From positions 1 to 64,000 of the forward strand of contig JAYUKX010000197.1 in assembly GCA_043764095.1 (NCBI GenBank): a stretch of DNA of 64,000 bases, given 5' to 3'. This document shows positions 1-8,359 of this stretch, piece by piece. The position numbers were made by a program, and so were the translations under genes. Position 1 is the stretch's first letter, and the number at the start of each line of letters is the position of its first letter. The notes below the pieces were generated by a model. It was not told the DNA's origin. It did no database searches and saw only the letters and a program-made list of their open reading frames with translations. This stretch comes from M3007 sp043764095 (GTDB taxonomy: Bacteria > Bacteroidota > Bacteroidia > Chitinophagales > Saprospiraceae).

Positions 1-188
1 GGGAGACGATTTTGTCACTATTAAGGCATGAAGAGGGCGTTTAGTGGTACTAAACAACCGATGAATAACGAAAAGAGGGGCAAAATAAGGCCGCCAAATC
101 TGTTTCTTTATTTAAATCTCATGCCTAGGTATAGGTTTAAACTATGGAAGTATAGAAATTATTATTTAGAACTATGATTTTATTTTTT

Positions 189-196
189 TAACTTTG
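189..196 (+). promoter_or_regulatory. Bacteroidota -7 box upstream of katG
   Basis: TAACTTTG matches the TAnnTTTG -7 consensus of Bacteroidota and lies 43 bases before the katG start. No convincing TTG -33 element is seen at the expected spacing, and no OxyR-type palindrome was recognised. Confidence 0.45.
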
Positions 197-239
197 TGCC
201 AAATAACAGTATGTAAATAAACATTATTATCGTAATAAC

Positions 240-2477
240 ATGGAAAATAATACATCTCCGAGTACAACCTCGTACAATACGAACAGCGAAAGCAAATGTC
301 CGTTTTCGAGTGGTGCTCTAAAACAAAGTGCTGGGAGTGGCACTAGAAATCGCGACTGGTGGCCCAATCAATTGAAATTGAACATCTTACGCCAGCATTC
401 CGACCTGTCCAATCCAATGGATAAGGATTTTAATTATACAGAAGAGTTCAAAAGCCTTGATTTGAGTCTTTTAAAAAAAGACATTGTTGATCTATTAACT
501 ACTTCACAGGCTTGGTGGCCAGCCGATTATGGTCACTATGGCCCGTTCATTATTCGCATGGCTTGGCACAGTGCGGGTACTTACCGTATCGCCGATGGTC
601 GTGGCGGTGGAGGTACTGGCCAACAGCGGTTTGCGCCACTCAACAGTTGGCCCGATAACACCAACCTCGATAAGGCGCGTTTGTTGTTATGGCCCATTAA
701 ACAAAAGTATGGTCGAAAAATTTCTTGGGCCGATTTGATGATCCTCGCAGGCAACTGCGCGCTCGAGTCGATGGGTTTCAAAACCTTTGGCTTCGGTGGT
801 GGTCGCGAAGATGTTTGGGAGCCAGACGAAGACGTTTATTGGGGTGCTGAAAGGGAATGGTTGGGCGACAAACGCTATACTGGCGACCGCGAACTGGAGA
901 ATCCTTTGGCTGCTGTTCAGATGGGTCTGATCTATGTGAATCCTGAAGGCCCGAACGGTAATCCTGACCCGTTGGCTTCTGCCCGTGATATTCGCGAAAC
1001 TTTTGGCCGTATGGCCATGAATGACGAAGAAACGGTGGCGTTGATTGCTGGCGGACACACTTTTGGTAAAACACACGGTGCTGCTGATCCAAATAAGTAC
1101 GTTGGAGTAGAACCGGAAGGTGCGGGCATTGAGCAACAAAGCCAAGGTTGGAAAAATACTTTCGGCACAGGTAATGCTGGCGATACGATTACGAGTGGTC
1201 TGGAAGGTGCGTGGACAACCACACCTATAACGTGGAGCAATAACTATTTTGAAAACTTGTTCGGCTACGAATGGGAACTCTCAAAAAGTCCAGCCGGTGC
1301 CCACCAGTGGAAACCGAAAGCGGGCGCAGGTGCAGGTACGGTACCAGATGCACACGACCCATCGAAAAGTCATGCACCAACCATGCTCACTACGGATATT
1401 GCCTTGAGGGTGGATCCGATTTATGAACCGATTTCAAGGCATTTTTTCGAGAATCCAGATGTTTTTGCAGATGCTTTTGCGCGTGCATGGTTCAAACTGA
1501 CGCACCGCGATATGGGTCCAATTACGCGTTATCTCGGCTCGGAAGTACCTAAAGAAGAATTGATTTGGCAAGATCCTGTTCCTGCGGTAACACATCCGAT
1601 CATCGACGATAATGATATTGCTGCACTTAAGGCAACTATTCTTGGTTCGGGTCTTACGGTATCTCAACTGGTATCTACGGCTTGGGCTTCTGCTACTACG
1701 TTCCGTGGTTCCGACAAGCGCGGTGGCACAAATGGCGGACGTATTCGCTTAGCACCTCAAAAAGATTGGGCTATTAATCATCCTGAGCAATTGGCCAAAG
1801 TGCTTGACGTACTAGAAGGTGTCCAAACTAAATTCAATGCTGCTCAATCTGGTGGCAAGCAAGTGTCTATCGCCGATTTGATCGTTTTGGGTGGGTGCGT
1901 AGGTATTGAGCAGGCGGCTAAAAACGCTGGACATGAGGTAGCAGTTCCGTTTACACCTGGACGCATGGATGCAACACAAGAGCAGACAGATATAGCGTCA
2001 TTTGATATTTTGGAGCCTAATGCTGATGGATTCCGCAACTACTTTAAGCCTAAACATAAGATTACAGCAGAGGAAATGTTGGTGGACAAAGCGCAATTGA
2101 TGAAACTCACTGCACCTGAAATGACGGCTTTGGTGGGTGGTATGCGGGTATTGAATACCAATTTTGGTCATACCAAACACGGTGTATTTACCCAGCGTCC
2201 AGAAGTGCTTACCAATGACTTTTTTGTAAATTTATTGGATTTTGGTACTACTTGGGCTTCCAATTCAGATGCACAAGATGTATTTGAAGGTCGCGATCGC
2301 AGCACAGGCGCAATCAAGTGGACAGGTACGCGTGTGGATCTTATTTTTGGTTCTAACTCCGAACTACGCGCTATTGCTGAAGTATATGGCTGCACCGATG
2401 GTCAAGATTTGTTCGTAAAAGACTTTGTAGCCGCGTGGGCGAAGGTGATGAACCTTGGTCGCTACGATTTGGCTTAG
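240..2477 (+). CDS. katG: catalase-peroxidase KatG
   Basis: A bifunctional haem catalase-peroxidase that destroys hydrogen peroxide in the cytoplasm. At 745 residues it has the usual length of the bacterial two-domain enzyme. The distal haem pocket reads RMAWHSAGTYR (Arg106, Trp109, His110), and the proximal histidine is in AGGHTFGKTHG (His273). Tyr232 in GLIYVNPEGPNG and Met258 in GRMAM should form the Met-Tyr-Trp adduct needed for catalase activity. The C-terminal half is the degenerate second peroxidase domain. There is no signal peptide. It stands alone, followed by a hairpin terminator. The ATG at 240 is the first start after the -7 box. Confidence 0.97.
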   Translation: MENNTSPSTTSYNTNSESKCPFSSGALKQSAGSGTRNRDWWPNQLKLNILRQHSDLSNPMDKDFNYTEEFKSLDLSLLKKDIVDLLTTSQAWWPADYGHYGPFIIRMAWHSAGTYRIADGRGGGGTGQQRFAPLNSWPDNTNLDKARLLLWPIKQKYGRKISWADLMILAGNCALESMGFKTFGFGGGREDVWEPDEDVYWGAEREWLGDKRYTGDRELENPLAAVQMGLIYVNPEGPNGNPDPLASARDIRETFGRMAMNDEETVALIAGGHTFGKTHGAADPNKYVGVEPEGAGIEQQSQGWKNTFGTGNAGDTITSGLEGAWTTTPITWSNNYFENLFGYEWELSKSPAGAHQWKPKAGAGAGTVPDAHDPSKSHAPTMLTTDIALRVDPIYEPISRHFFENPDVFADAFARAWFKLTHRDMGPITRYLGSEVPKEELIWQDPVPAVTHPIIDDNDIAALKATILGSGLTVSQLVSTAWASATTFRGSDKRGGTNGGRIRLAPQKDWAINHPEQLAKVLDVLEGVQTKFNAAQSGGKQVSIADLIVLGGCVGIEQAAKNAGHEVAVPFTPGRMDATQEQTDIASFDILEPNADGFRNYFKPKHKITAEEMLVDKAQLMKLTAPEMTALVGGMRVLNTNFGHTKHGVFTQRPEVLTNDFFVNLLDFGTTWASNSDAQDVFEGRDRSTGAIKWTGTRVDLIFGSNSELRAIAEVYGCTDGQDLFVKDFVAAWAKVMNLGRYDLA

Positions 2478-2504
2478 TTTTTACATAAATAGGAAGGAAA
2501 AGGG

Positions 2505-2538
2505 AAGAGGTGACCTAGTAATGTGGGTCACCTCTTTT
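2505..2538. terminator. bidirectional hairpin terminator after katG
   Basis: An 11-bp perfect stem, AAGAGGTGACC at 2505-2515 with GGTCACCTCTT at 2526-2536, is followed by TTTT on the plus strand. It lies between katG and the convergent CIA30 gene, so it can serve both. Confidence 0.75.
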
Positions 2539-2574
2539 GATTTTTATCTTTCCAGTCCCTATCAATCATCAAAT

Positions 2575-3060
2575 TTACTCCAAACCTATCCAATCAATCA
2601 ACAATTCGAAATCTTCTTCTTGCTTGTTGGCAATCAAAAAACTCACTTGTTCAATACTTTTAAAATTGAAATTCGGGATGTTCAATTTGCGGCCTCGAAA
2701 TTGAGGGTAAAATTCACTTATTGGTAACTTGATATCTTCCCATTCTCCTGAGGTCGTAAATGGGTGCACATAAGACTCCGACTGCGAAGTTGCGCCCTTC
2801 AATCGAAATTCATAGCCTTTGCCATCTCCTTTTACACGTAAAACAACAAACTTCTTTTCTTCTGCTAGTTGTATCGTTGTGTTCAATTGTACTGAGGCAA
2901 ATCCTCCATTATGCTCCAATGAAACGTGACCCGAAAATTGTCCATGTCCGGCATCGGTAAGCACCAAAGAACTTTTTGATATACCGCCCATCACACCATC
3001 GTTGACGATGCGCCATTCATTGACTTTCGTTTGAGTGGTAAATGCATAAATCTCTTTCAT
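2575..3060 (-). CDS. CIA30-family (complex I intermediate-associated 30-like) protein
   Basis: 161 residues. The sequence shows the CIA30 pattern: NDGVMGGISKS near residue 21, then a beta-sandwich core with GFASVQ, LRVKGDGKGYEFRLK and W.(D/E)IKLP, and it ends in FELLIDWI. In mitochondria CIA30 is a complex I assembly factor. Bacterial members are single-domain, probably carbohydrate-binding-like beta-jelly-roll proteins of unknown role, so no function should be transferred. It has no signal peptide and is convergent with katG. Confidence 0.85.
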   Translation of the reverse strand: MKEIYAFTTQTKVNEWRIVNDGVMGGISKSSLVLTDAGHGQFSGHVSLEHNGGFASVQLNTTIQLAEEKKFVVLRVKGDGKGYEFRLKGATSQSESYVHPFTTSGEWEDIKLPISEFYPQFRGRKLNIPNFNFKSIEQVSFLIANKQEEDFELLIDWIGLE

Positions 3061-3146
3061 AATTGTCTTAGTGGATACGTAATTACCACTAACGTTTTGC
3101 CAAACGCTTGTTAGTACTCGTTTTTATTTTCTAGCCGTACAGTTGG

Positions 3147-3260
3147 CTACAACTGATCTTCCACTTGAAAAGCCCAGTCCGGCGCGTCATTGATTTCCTG
3201 TCGCAATAACAAGTTGAGTTGGGCAGCATGGTGCTCCCCAAATTTGTTTTCCTGCGGCAT
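3147..3260 (-). pseudogene. short relic-like open frame
   Basis: A 37-codon minus-strand frame starts MPQENKFGEHHAAQ and ends DWAFQVEDQL, with the look of a protein C-terminus (charged, no signal, no domain). It occupies the gap between the CIA30 gene and the broken DUF4349 gene. It may be a gene remnant or chance. No family was recognised. Confidence 0.2.
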
Positions 3261-3278
3261 CAAAAAGTTACACCATCT

Positions 3279-3994
3279 CTATTCGTCCAATTTATTTTTA
3301 ATGGCACTAATCATATTCAGTTTATCGGCAATTAATAATAAGATGAAAATGGTTAGTGTAACAAAAAATACAGATACAATAATGGCCGCAAAGTATTTTA
3401 TCGTCCATTCCAAGGCAACTTTAACTCTGTGTATAAAACTGATACCTCGTTCTGTTGCTCCTTCATAAATGGACATTTTTACGGTACAAAATTCATTTTC
3501 TGTATCAAAATTACCGAGTTCAACGCCGAGTTCTTGTGCTTTTTCTTCGATTTCTAAAATTTTGTCATTCAATGCTACAAAGTCGGTAATTTGTCCACCT
3601 CTTGATTTTAAGTCATTGAGTGACTGTAGCGTTTTTTCGATGGATGTCTTTTTGGCATTGAGTTGTCGGTACTCATTGGTCTTGTCTACTTTTGTAATTT
3701 CAGTGGCCTTTACGAAGCCTATTGTTTGAATATCGAGATAGAAACTGTCAAATTGCGCTGGATTTACTCCAATCAACAAATGGATTTGCCTGCTTCCTTT
3801 TTGCCCTAGGTTTTGTTCGTATTGAATAACGGCGTTGTAAGATTTAGTTTTTGATTTCAGCAGTTTTTCATCTTTTTCAAATTCAGAAGTCTTTGTTTTT
3901 ATGGATGCCGTTTTTTCAAATTTTTGATTAGAGGCCATATTGGATGCAACCTGTATATCGCCTTTTAATGAGATTTTTTCAGAAGCATAGTTTT
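3279..3994 (-). pseudogene. C-terminal part of a DUF4349 membrane protein gene, cut by the prophage
   Basis: The host-derived part covers the last ~235 residues of a DUF4349-type protein: a lysine-rich beginning (ASEKISLKGD), a coiled coil around TSIEKTLQSLNDLKSRGG...KILEIEEKAQEL, and a C-terminal membrane helix. As it now stands the open frame begins inside the prophage at 4049 with a stray MIFRQKCKK leader and lacks the N-terminal membrane anchor. The missing first 58 codons lie at 42673-42846. Joining at the shared ATAGTTTT keeps the frame (Asn-Tyr codons on both sides). Confidence 0.9.
3987..3994. repeat. left flank repeat (target-site duplication region)
   Basis: ATAGTTTT here recurs at 42673-42680. 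The true duplication made on insertion is a subset of these 8 bases. Mu makes 5; here 4 to 6 fit best because the termini are most symmetrical at 3994/42675 or 3995/42674. Confidence 0.75.
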
Positions 3995-4005
3995 GTATGG
4001 GGCAC

Positions 4006-4121
4006 TTCCAAATGGACACTACTTTCTTACATTTTTGCCTGAAAATCAATTCTTTACATTTTTGCCTGAAAACAAAAAGGTTGGATTATAAAGGATATTT
4101 ATAGTGTTTTTGGCCTGAAAA
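4006..4121. repeat. left-end transposase-binding-like sites
   Basis: TTACATTTTTGCCTGAAAA occurs twice, at 4027-4045 and 4054-4072 (27-base step). A third, diverged copy, TTTTTGGCCTGAAAA, is at 4107-4121. Closer to the end, TTCCAAATGGACA (4006-4018) is the inverted counterpart of TGTACTTTTGGAA at 42651-42663; both lie 12 bases from the presumed termini. This resembles the L1-L2-L3 layout at the left end of Mu. Binding by the 5898-8021 transposase is an inference. Confidence 0.6.
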
Positions 4122-4198
4122 CCACGTATTTTATACTGATTGTGTGCTACCTATTTGTATTTTGTCGGAAATCGTTGTACATTTCGTTGCACAACTAA

Positions 4199-4250
4199 AA
4201 TGTGGCAAAAAATGTGGCAAAAAAAAGTTGCCACATTTTTTTGTACATTT
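4199..4250. promoter_or_regulatory. inverted and direct repeats: operator or terminator
   Basis: A perfect 10-bp inverted repeat (AATGTGGCAA 4211-4220 / TTGCCACATT 4228-4237) is followed by a T run, and an extra direct copy of TGTGGCAAAA begins at 4201. TTGTACATTT occurs on both sides (4173-4182 and 4241-4250). The hairpin could terminate transcription, but the repeated half-sites just upstream of a promoter also fit an operator. Confidence 0.5.
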
Positions 4251-4276
4251 GGAAATGAAAACAATTTGTATCTTTG
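4248..4276 (+). promoter_or_regulatory. promoter of the 4294 gene
   Basis: TTTG at 4248-4251 and TATCTTTG at 4269-4276, 17 bases apart, match the Bacteroidota -33/-7 layout with slightly short spacing. The -7 box ends 17 bases before the ATG at 4294 and rules out the longer frame beginning at 4144. Confidence 0.55.
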
Positions 4277-4293
4277 TGGAAAATATACATACT

Positions 4294-4623
4294 ATGGTGT
4301 CTAAAAGACTCAAAAATCACATCGTCCTTTTTTTATACAGAGTAGAAGATCAAGACCTCATAGAGTACCGTAGGACGATATGTGAAGCGGTCATGGAGGC
4401 TTTCAACTGTGACATTGAAACCGCAGGAGATATCATCTTGGCCGCTGACAGGAACGGCCTGCCGCCACACAACGAATGGAATGGTAACGGAGCCATCAGC
4501 AGCGAATGGGACGGTAAACAGCCCATCGTGGAATGGCTGGGCCTAAAGCCATGGATACTAGAGCCTCAAGAGCCGTATGGTGTGGATATCAATTCTTCGG
4601 CCTTGACCACAATGCGCAAGTAA
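4294..4623 (+). CDS. hypothetical left-end prophage protein
   Basis: 109 residues, not recognised. It begins MVSKRLKNHIVLFLYRVED and is rich in Trp/Glu toward the end (NEWNGNG, SSEWDG, VEWLGLKPW). It appears soluble, without signal or membrane segment. It is the first prophage gene, transcribed away from the left end, with its own promoter. Its 3' end overlaps the convergent 4566-4799 frame by 58 bases. Small genes in this position often act in lysogeny control or superinfection immunity, but nothing in the sequence shows that here. Confidence 0.6.
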   Translation: MVSKRLKNHIVLFLYRVEDQDLIEYRRTICEAVMEAFNCDIETAGDIILAADRNGLPPHNEWNGNGAISSEWDGKQPIVEWLGLKPWILEPQEPYGVDINSSALTTMRK

Positions 4624-4799
4624 AGCCGCTCATAAATGGCATTAACTTCTTTGATATGCCTCTCCGTTCCGCTCTCAAACCTTATCAAAAGCATTCTCAG
4701 GCCATCAGTTGACAGATGGTAGATGACTTTAACGTCGTTGCCTTCATTGGCCGCGTTCCATGCGCTGAGCGCATCGTTAAAATACGTGTTTTTGGCCAA
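4566..4799 (-). CDS. hypothetical small protein
   Basis: 77 residues starting MAKNTYFNDALSAWNAANEG, with a predicted alpha-beta pattern (VKVIYHLSTDGLRMLLIRFES). No family recognised. It is convergent with and overlaps the end of the preceding gene. Codon use looks coding, but no promoter was found upstream, so it may be a shadow frame. Confidence 0.4.
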   Translation of the reverse strand: MAKNTYFNDALSAWNAANEGNDVKVIYHLSTDGLRMLLIRFESGTERHIKEVNAIYERLYLRIVVKAEELISTPYGS

Positions 4800-4955
4800 A
4801 CTTCTGTTGTGTGCTTACTCTCGAACTTCTTCGCATCTGAAAATTTTCATACCCTGTTAATTAAGTTGTGAAACAATGTGAATAAATATTTTAAAACAAA
4901 TTGTATATTATCTATGATATGCTTCATACATTTGTGTCTCAAACACTTTTAGTAT

Positions 4956-5015
4956 ATGAAAAAGAAAATTTCCATAAAATTTAAGAATGAGTCGGGCCGC
5001 TGGATAGTAATATAA
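4956..5015 (+). CDS. possible 19-residue peptide
   Basis: MKKKISIKFKNESGRWIVI follows a TACATTTG -7 box at 4928-4935, with 20 bases between box and ATG. It lies in the otherwise empty, AT-rich 4800-5027 stretch and ends just before the convergent repressor gene. It is very short; the promoter is the main support. Confidence 0.2.
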   Translation: MKKKISIKFKNESGRWIVI

Positions 5016-5027
5016 ATAATAATTTAA

Positions 5028-5492
5028 CTATACAGTATTTGCGATGATCTTTAGTAATACTTTACCTGCCTTAATCCTATCTTTTTCCGCCTCTTCGGTT
5101 GTTTCGTTAAGTAATTGCCTGCACGCCTGCCTGAATTTAATCTCTTGATAATAATTAAGTGATTCCTGTGGGCTTTCCTCTCTTATTTTGTTGTATATTT
5201 CCATTATGGTATCTTGCTCAAGGATACTGTTATCTAAATCCTGATTTTCTGTAGTTTCTTCTATTGTTATCTCTATTTTAGAGTCTCTAATACCAGTAAG
5301 TATCCAGTGTAAGTCGATCTTTTCCTTTAAATATGAGTATAAATTCTCTAAGTGCTGTAATTGTATCCTGTTTTCACCCCTTAATAGCTTGCCATACTGT
5401 GATTGAGATATACCCATACCTTCAGCAATAGCCCTTTGTGAAAGGCCCTTTTCTAGTCTTATTTGGTCTATTCTTTGAATAGGCGTACCCAT
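5028..5492 (-). CDS. phage repressor, XRE-type helix-turn-helix
   Basis: 154 residues. Residues ~7-60 form an XRE/Cro-type DNA-binding domain (IRLEKGLSQRAIAEGMGISQSQYGKLLRGENRI, then a helix LQHLENLYSYL). The C-terminal part is acidic and helical and probably mediates oligomerisation. No LexA-like Ser/Lys peptidase motif is visible. It is transcribed away from the early operon and shares a 127-base control region with it, where GTCYTATTTGGAC operators lie. By position it is the functional analogue of the Mu repressor, but of a different protein family from MuC. Confidence 0.85.
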   Translation of the reverse strand: MGTPIQRIDQIRLEKGLSQRAIAEGMGISQSQYGKLLRGENRIQLQHLENLYSYLKEKIDLHWILTGIRDSKIEITIEETTENQDLDNSILEQDTIMEIYNKIREESPQESLNYYQEIKFRQACRQLLNETTEEAEKDRIKAGKVLLKIIANTV

Positions 5493-5561
5493 TTTATGGT
5501 ATTTTTTGTCTTATTTGGACAATTCTTCAAAAAAAAGTTGCGGGGTAAGTCCAAATAGGAC
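5456..5561. promoter_or_regulatory. operators of the lysogeny switch
   Basis: Three near-identical sites: GTCTTATTTGGTC at 5456-5468 (inside the repressor gene start), GTCTTATTTGGAC at 5508-5520, and GTCCAAATAGGAC at 5549-5561, which is the reverse complement of GTCCTATTTGGAC. The partial dyad GTCC...GGAC fits a dimeric helix-turn-helix repressor. The last site lies directly before the early -7 box. Confidence 0.65.
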
Positions 5562-5569
5562 TACTTTTG
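5538..5569 (+). promoter_or_regulatory. early (lytic) promoter
   Basis: TACTTTTG at 5562-5569 with TTG at 5538-5540 (21-base spacer) drives the operon starting at 5620. The operator at 5549-5561 fills the spacer, so bound repressor should block it. Confidence 0.65.
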
Positions 5570-5582
5570 CATCAACAAAGCA

Positions 5583-5613
5583 CAAAGGTATTCAAGTTTT
5601 TTAAAAATACAAA
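5583..5613 (-). promoter_or_regulatory. repressor promoter
   Basis: On the minus strand TTTG (5613-5610), a 19-base spacer and TACCTTTG (5590-5583) give a perfect Bacteroidota promoter reading toward the repressor. It faces the early promoter, so the two transcripts overlap and may interfere with each other. Confidence 0.65.
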
Positions 5614-5619
5614 AACGAT

Positions 5620-5886
5620 ATGACAAAAGAAACAAAGCAAAAAGTATTAGATGAGTTGCGCGCACCGGGCAATCGCGGTTCTATTTTGATGCTGGCAAAG
5701 CGACGCGGTTGTACTCCAACATGGATCAACAGGGTACTTTCCGGTGACGATCAGGATGACCGATTGGTATTATTGGCTAGTGAACTAGTTTTAGAACTTG
5801 CGCAAAAGAGACTTGAAAAAGAACATCAGGCATTGAATAACCTCAACCAAGTCAGTCAGATCAAAGCATCACTCGTAACCGCCTAA
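5620..5886 (+). CDS. small early DNA-binding-like protein (Ner position)
   Basis: 88 residues. MLAKRRGCTPTWINRVLSGDDQDDRLVLLASELV reads like a helix-turn-helix followed by a helical tail. It is the first gene of the early operon and ends 11 bases before the transposase gene, the position of Ner in Mu, a negative regulator of early transcription. The sequence is not obviously Ner-like, so the role is inferred from position. Confidence 0.6.
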   Translation: MTKETKQKVLDELRAPGNRGSILMLAKRRGCTPTWINRVLSGDDQDDRLVLLASELVLELAQKRLEKEHQALNNLNQVSQIKASLVTA

Positions 5887-5897
5887 AGCATTCCAGC

Positions 5898-8021
5898 ATG
5901 ACTTCATTAGTAAAAATACAGCCCGACACTAACGACGTCATCAGGATGCGCGAACGCGATGGATCCTATACCTACTGGATTGGAGAGGAGTACTTGATTA
6001 GCCTAGAAATGGGATTGACTGAAATAAATTTCAGAACTCGTTATCGCAAGGATTACCGCGCTACTGTATCAGCCGCGAAGCAAGACAAAGACCTACTTCC
6101 CAATACAGGTGCCGAATGGAGGTACATGAAAAACGCTGGTAAGTTTTACTATGCAATGGCCAACATTCCGGCAAAATACCTTGCTGTACTTGAAAGCGGT
6201 GAAGAACTATACAAACAGGCACAAAGCAAGGTAAAGCAGCACAAGGTAATTGACCTTAAAGAGACGGTAAAGGCAGAAATACAGGTTCGGGCAGTGAAGT
6301 ATTACAGCCATTATAACAGTTATAAAACGCTGCATATTGAGCGGCTTGCTCAGGCTTGCGCGGCCCTTGAAACCTGTATCGAATTGGCACAAGACAACGA
6401 CGGAGTAACATGCGCCTGGTGCATGCAATTTGGTGCAGCACTAGAAATGCTGGAGTTGAATTATCTGCCTACTAATTGGCGCAGATTAAAGCAAAAAGCA
6501 GATGAAGTATTATCGGGAAAGCCAGTGCATGAGGTCATTGATTTGCCCCGTGCAAACAACCAAAACCGCCGATTGCTGTACGATCAGGAAATAGAAGCAT
6601 GGGTAATGCAAATGCGCTCATACGGCGCAAATTACACTGGTGCACACATCACCCGTAAAGTGCAACAATTGTGCGAATTGACGGGCAAAAATACGCCTTC
6701 TGAAAGTTGGTTTAAGGAACTTTTGGCAGCACCTGAAACAAAGTTTTTGACCTCAGCCGGTAGGCATGGTGACCGGGGCCGTAAAGGTGGTGATTACCGC
6801 TTGCATACGCCCGTAGAGATTGCTCTATTTGCTGGTGATTGCTGGCAAATAGATGGTACAAGGGTAAACTTTGTACCTTGGAAAAACGACAAAACAGGAC
6901 GTGAAGAACACCTTTACATGGTGTGTGTACGCGACGTACACAGTGGCTCAATACTAGGTGTTGAATACTGCTTAAATGAGGATCGCTGGGTGTATTTATC
7001 TGCTTTAGAAATGGCTGTAAAAAACGCGGGTTACCTGCCTTACGAATTGGCTATTGACCGTTTCCCAGGACACAATACACCGGAATGGAAACTGGTGGAA
7101 AAGCGTATGGAAACATTGGTTGGCGTAAAGGTAAGTTACAAGCATAAAGCCACCGGAAAAGCACAATTGGAGCGTTGGTTTGGTACACTACAAACCGTAT
7201 TTTTCCAGGAGAGCGCATACTACTATGGAGAAGGTATTAGGAGCAACAGAGAGTACGCACACCGCAGCCCTGAACACCTAAAATCGGTGACTAAAATGGG
7301 CCGTAAAGAATGGAGTTTTGATACTGCAATGGCTGAGGCTAATTGGTGTATTAAGGCATACAACGAGACTAAGTTAAGTACATACAGCCGCAAGCATAAG
7401 ATGGTGGAGTATTCACCACTCGAACTACATGCAACCTGCGAAAAAAAGAACGTTCGCCAATGCCCAAACCACCACCGCGCACTACTCTTTGGATTGGTCA
7501 AGGAAGTAACCGTACGCAACGGTATGATCCGTACCGAAATACAGAAAACGGAGTACTTCTACAATGTAGGATATGACGTAATAAAGTCGCACCCAAAGGT
7601 ACTGATGGCCTACGACTTGAACGACTTAACGCAGGTGTACTTGTACCCTGTGGGAACGGAACTGGAGTATGCTCCAGCGAGCATAGGAGTAGCCACAAGC
7701 CAACAGCGAGTACAGGTATTTGGCCCCGATGCGAATATGCGCGGACTAGGTAAGCACAAAGGACGGATGAATCAAATCGAAGCACAGCGACAAGCCGACC
7801 TGACAGCGGCAATAGACAAGGGTAGCCCGGTACAATTGCTACTAGGCGGACTAGGCAGGAAAGGACAACAGGAAGTATCAGAAACGGCGGCATACTACGA
7901 TGAAATGATAGGAGAACCACAGGTGATTGGTAGTGAAGGTGCCTCCACTCTCCCCATCAATTTTGAAGCACACCCGGACGAGGAAATAGACTTTAGTTCT
8001 TACGTACTGGATCAAATGTAA
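5898..8021 (+). CDS. MuA-type DDE transposase
   Basis: 707 residues, near the size of MuA (663). It cuts and joins the phage ends during integration and replicative transposition. The catalytic triad reads D319 in CWQIDGT, D387 in ELAIDRFPGH and E425 in KAQLERWFGTLQ. The N-terminal ~250 residues should contain the end-binding helices, and a beta-barrel-like region follows the catalytic core. The C-terminal ~80 residues are variable and acidic (HPDEEIDFSSYVLDQM), where MuA contacts MuB. It is followed by the MuB-type ATPase gene at 8360. Confidence 0.95.
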   Translation: MTSLVKIQPDTNDVIRMRERDGSYTYWIGEEYLISLEMGLTEINFRTRYRKDYRATVSAAKQDKDLLPNTGAEWRYMKNAGKFYYAMANIPAKYLAVLESGEELYKQAQSKVKQHKVIDLKETVKAEIQVRAVKYYSHYNSYKTLHIERLAQACAALETCIELAQDNDGVTCAWCMQFGAALEMLELNYLPTNWRRLKQKADEVLSGKPVHEVIDLPRANNQNRRLLYDQEIEAWVMQMRSYGANYTGAHITRKVQQLCELTGKNTPSESWFKELLAAPETKFLTSAGRHGDRGRKGGDYRLHTPVEIALFAGDCWQIDGTRVNFVPWKNDKTGREEHLYMVCVRDVHSGSILGVEYCLNEDRWVYLSALEMAVKNAGYLPYELAIDRFPGHNTPEWKLVEKRMETLVGVKVSYKHKATGKAQLERWFGTLQTVFFQESAYYYGEGIRSNREYAHRSPEHLKSVTKMGRKEWSFDTAMAEANWCIKAYNETKLSTYSRKHKMVEYSPLELHATCEKKNVRQCPNHHRALLFGLVKEVTVRNGMIRTEIQKTEYFYNVGYDVIKSHPKVLMAYDLNDLTQVYLYPVGTELEYAPASIGVATSQQRVQVFGPDANMRGLGKHKGRMNQIEAQRQADLTAAIDKGSPVQLLLGGLGRKGQQEVSETAAYYDEMIGEPQVIGSEGASTLPINFEAHPDEEIDFSSYVLDQM

Positions 8022-8025
8022 CAGC

Positions 8026-8124
8026 ATGATTTTACTCGCATTATTGTACTTGGTCATTGCTTTTAACATAGAGGAATTGACCGAGCCGAAAAAACAAACG
8101 CGGTGGCCTCAACGCTACCGCTAG
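8026..8124 (+). CDS. possible 32-residue membrane peptide
   Basis: The frame starts 5 bases after the transposase stop: MILLALLYLVIAFNIEELTE then a basic tail ending RWPQRYR. One hydrophobic helix of ~14 residues is followed by charges. The tight spacing supports translation, but no homologue is known to me. Confidence 0.3.
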   Translation: MILLALLYLVIAFNIEELTEPKKQTRWPQRYR

Positions 8125-8359
8125 CGTCCCGGAACGCTTAATAGTCGGCAGTAGGGAAACCGACCAATATACCGGACACGAGCCTACCAACACCACTACC
8201 TCCAGATCGAAATCCACCATCACCACTCACACCACCACCACCAGGTCGGAATCTACCACCCACACTCACACTCACAAGACGCGACGAAATCCCCCCTTTC
8301 GTTGTGCATTCTGAAAGCCGATTACTCTTTCACAAAGTAACAATTAAGAACTTTACAAC
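8125..8359. other. C-rich low-complexity intergenic tract
   Basis: No gene was identified here. The plus strand from about 8195 to 8275 is made almost wholly of CAC/ACC/ACT words (for example CACCATCACCACTCACACC), a strand bias unlike the neighbours. Plus-strand frames through it lack a start and contain stops. It separates the transposase and ATPase genes. Confidence 0.5.

Noticed and set aside
1..239. Gene at the window start
   Set aside because: Several stops in all frames; no start or family, only the katG upstream region.
687..1145. Long minus-strand frames within katG
   Set aside because: Shadow frames of a strongly coding gene, with no start signals or family match.
4144..4293. Longer version of the first prophage gene from 4144
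   Set aside because: Its promoter (-7 box at 4269-4276) lies inside this extension, and it would read through the inverted repeat at 4211-4237.
7498..7920. 140-codon minus-strand frame inside the transposase gene
   Set aside because: Shadow of the transposase; biased toward Leu/Ser/Val as expected from the reverse complement.
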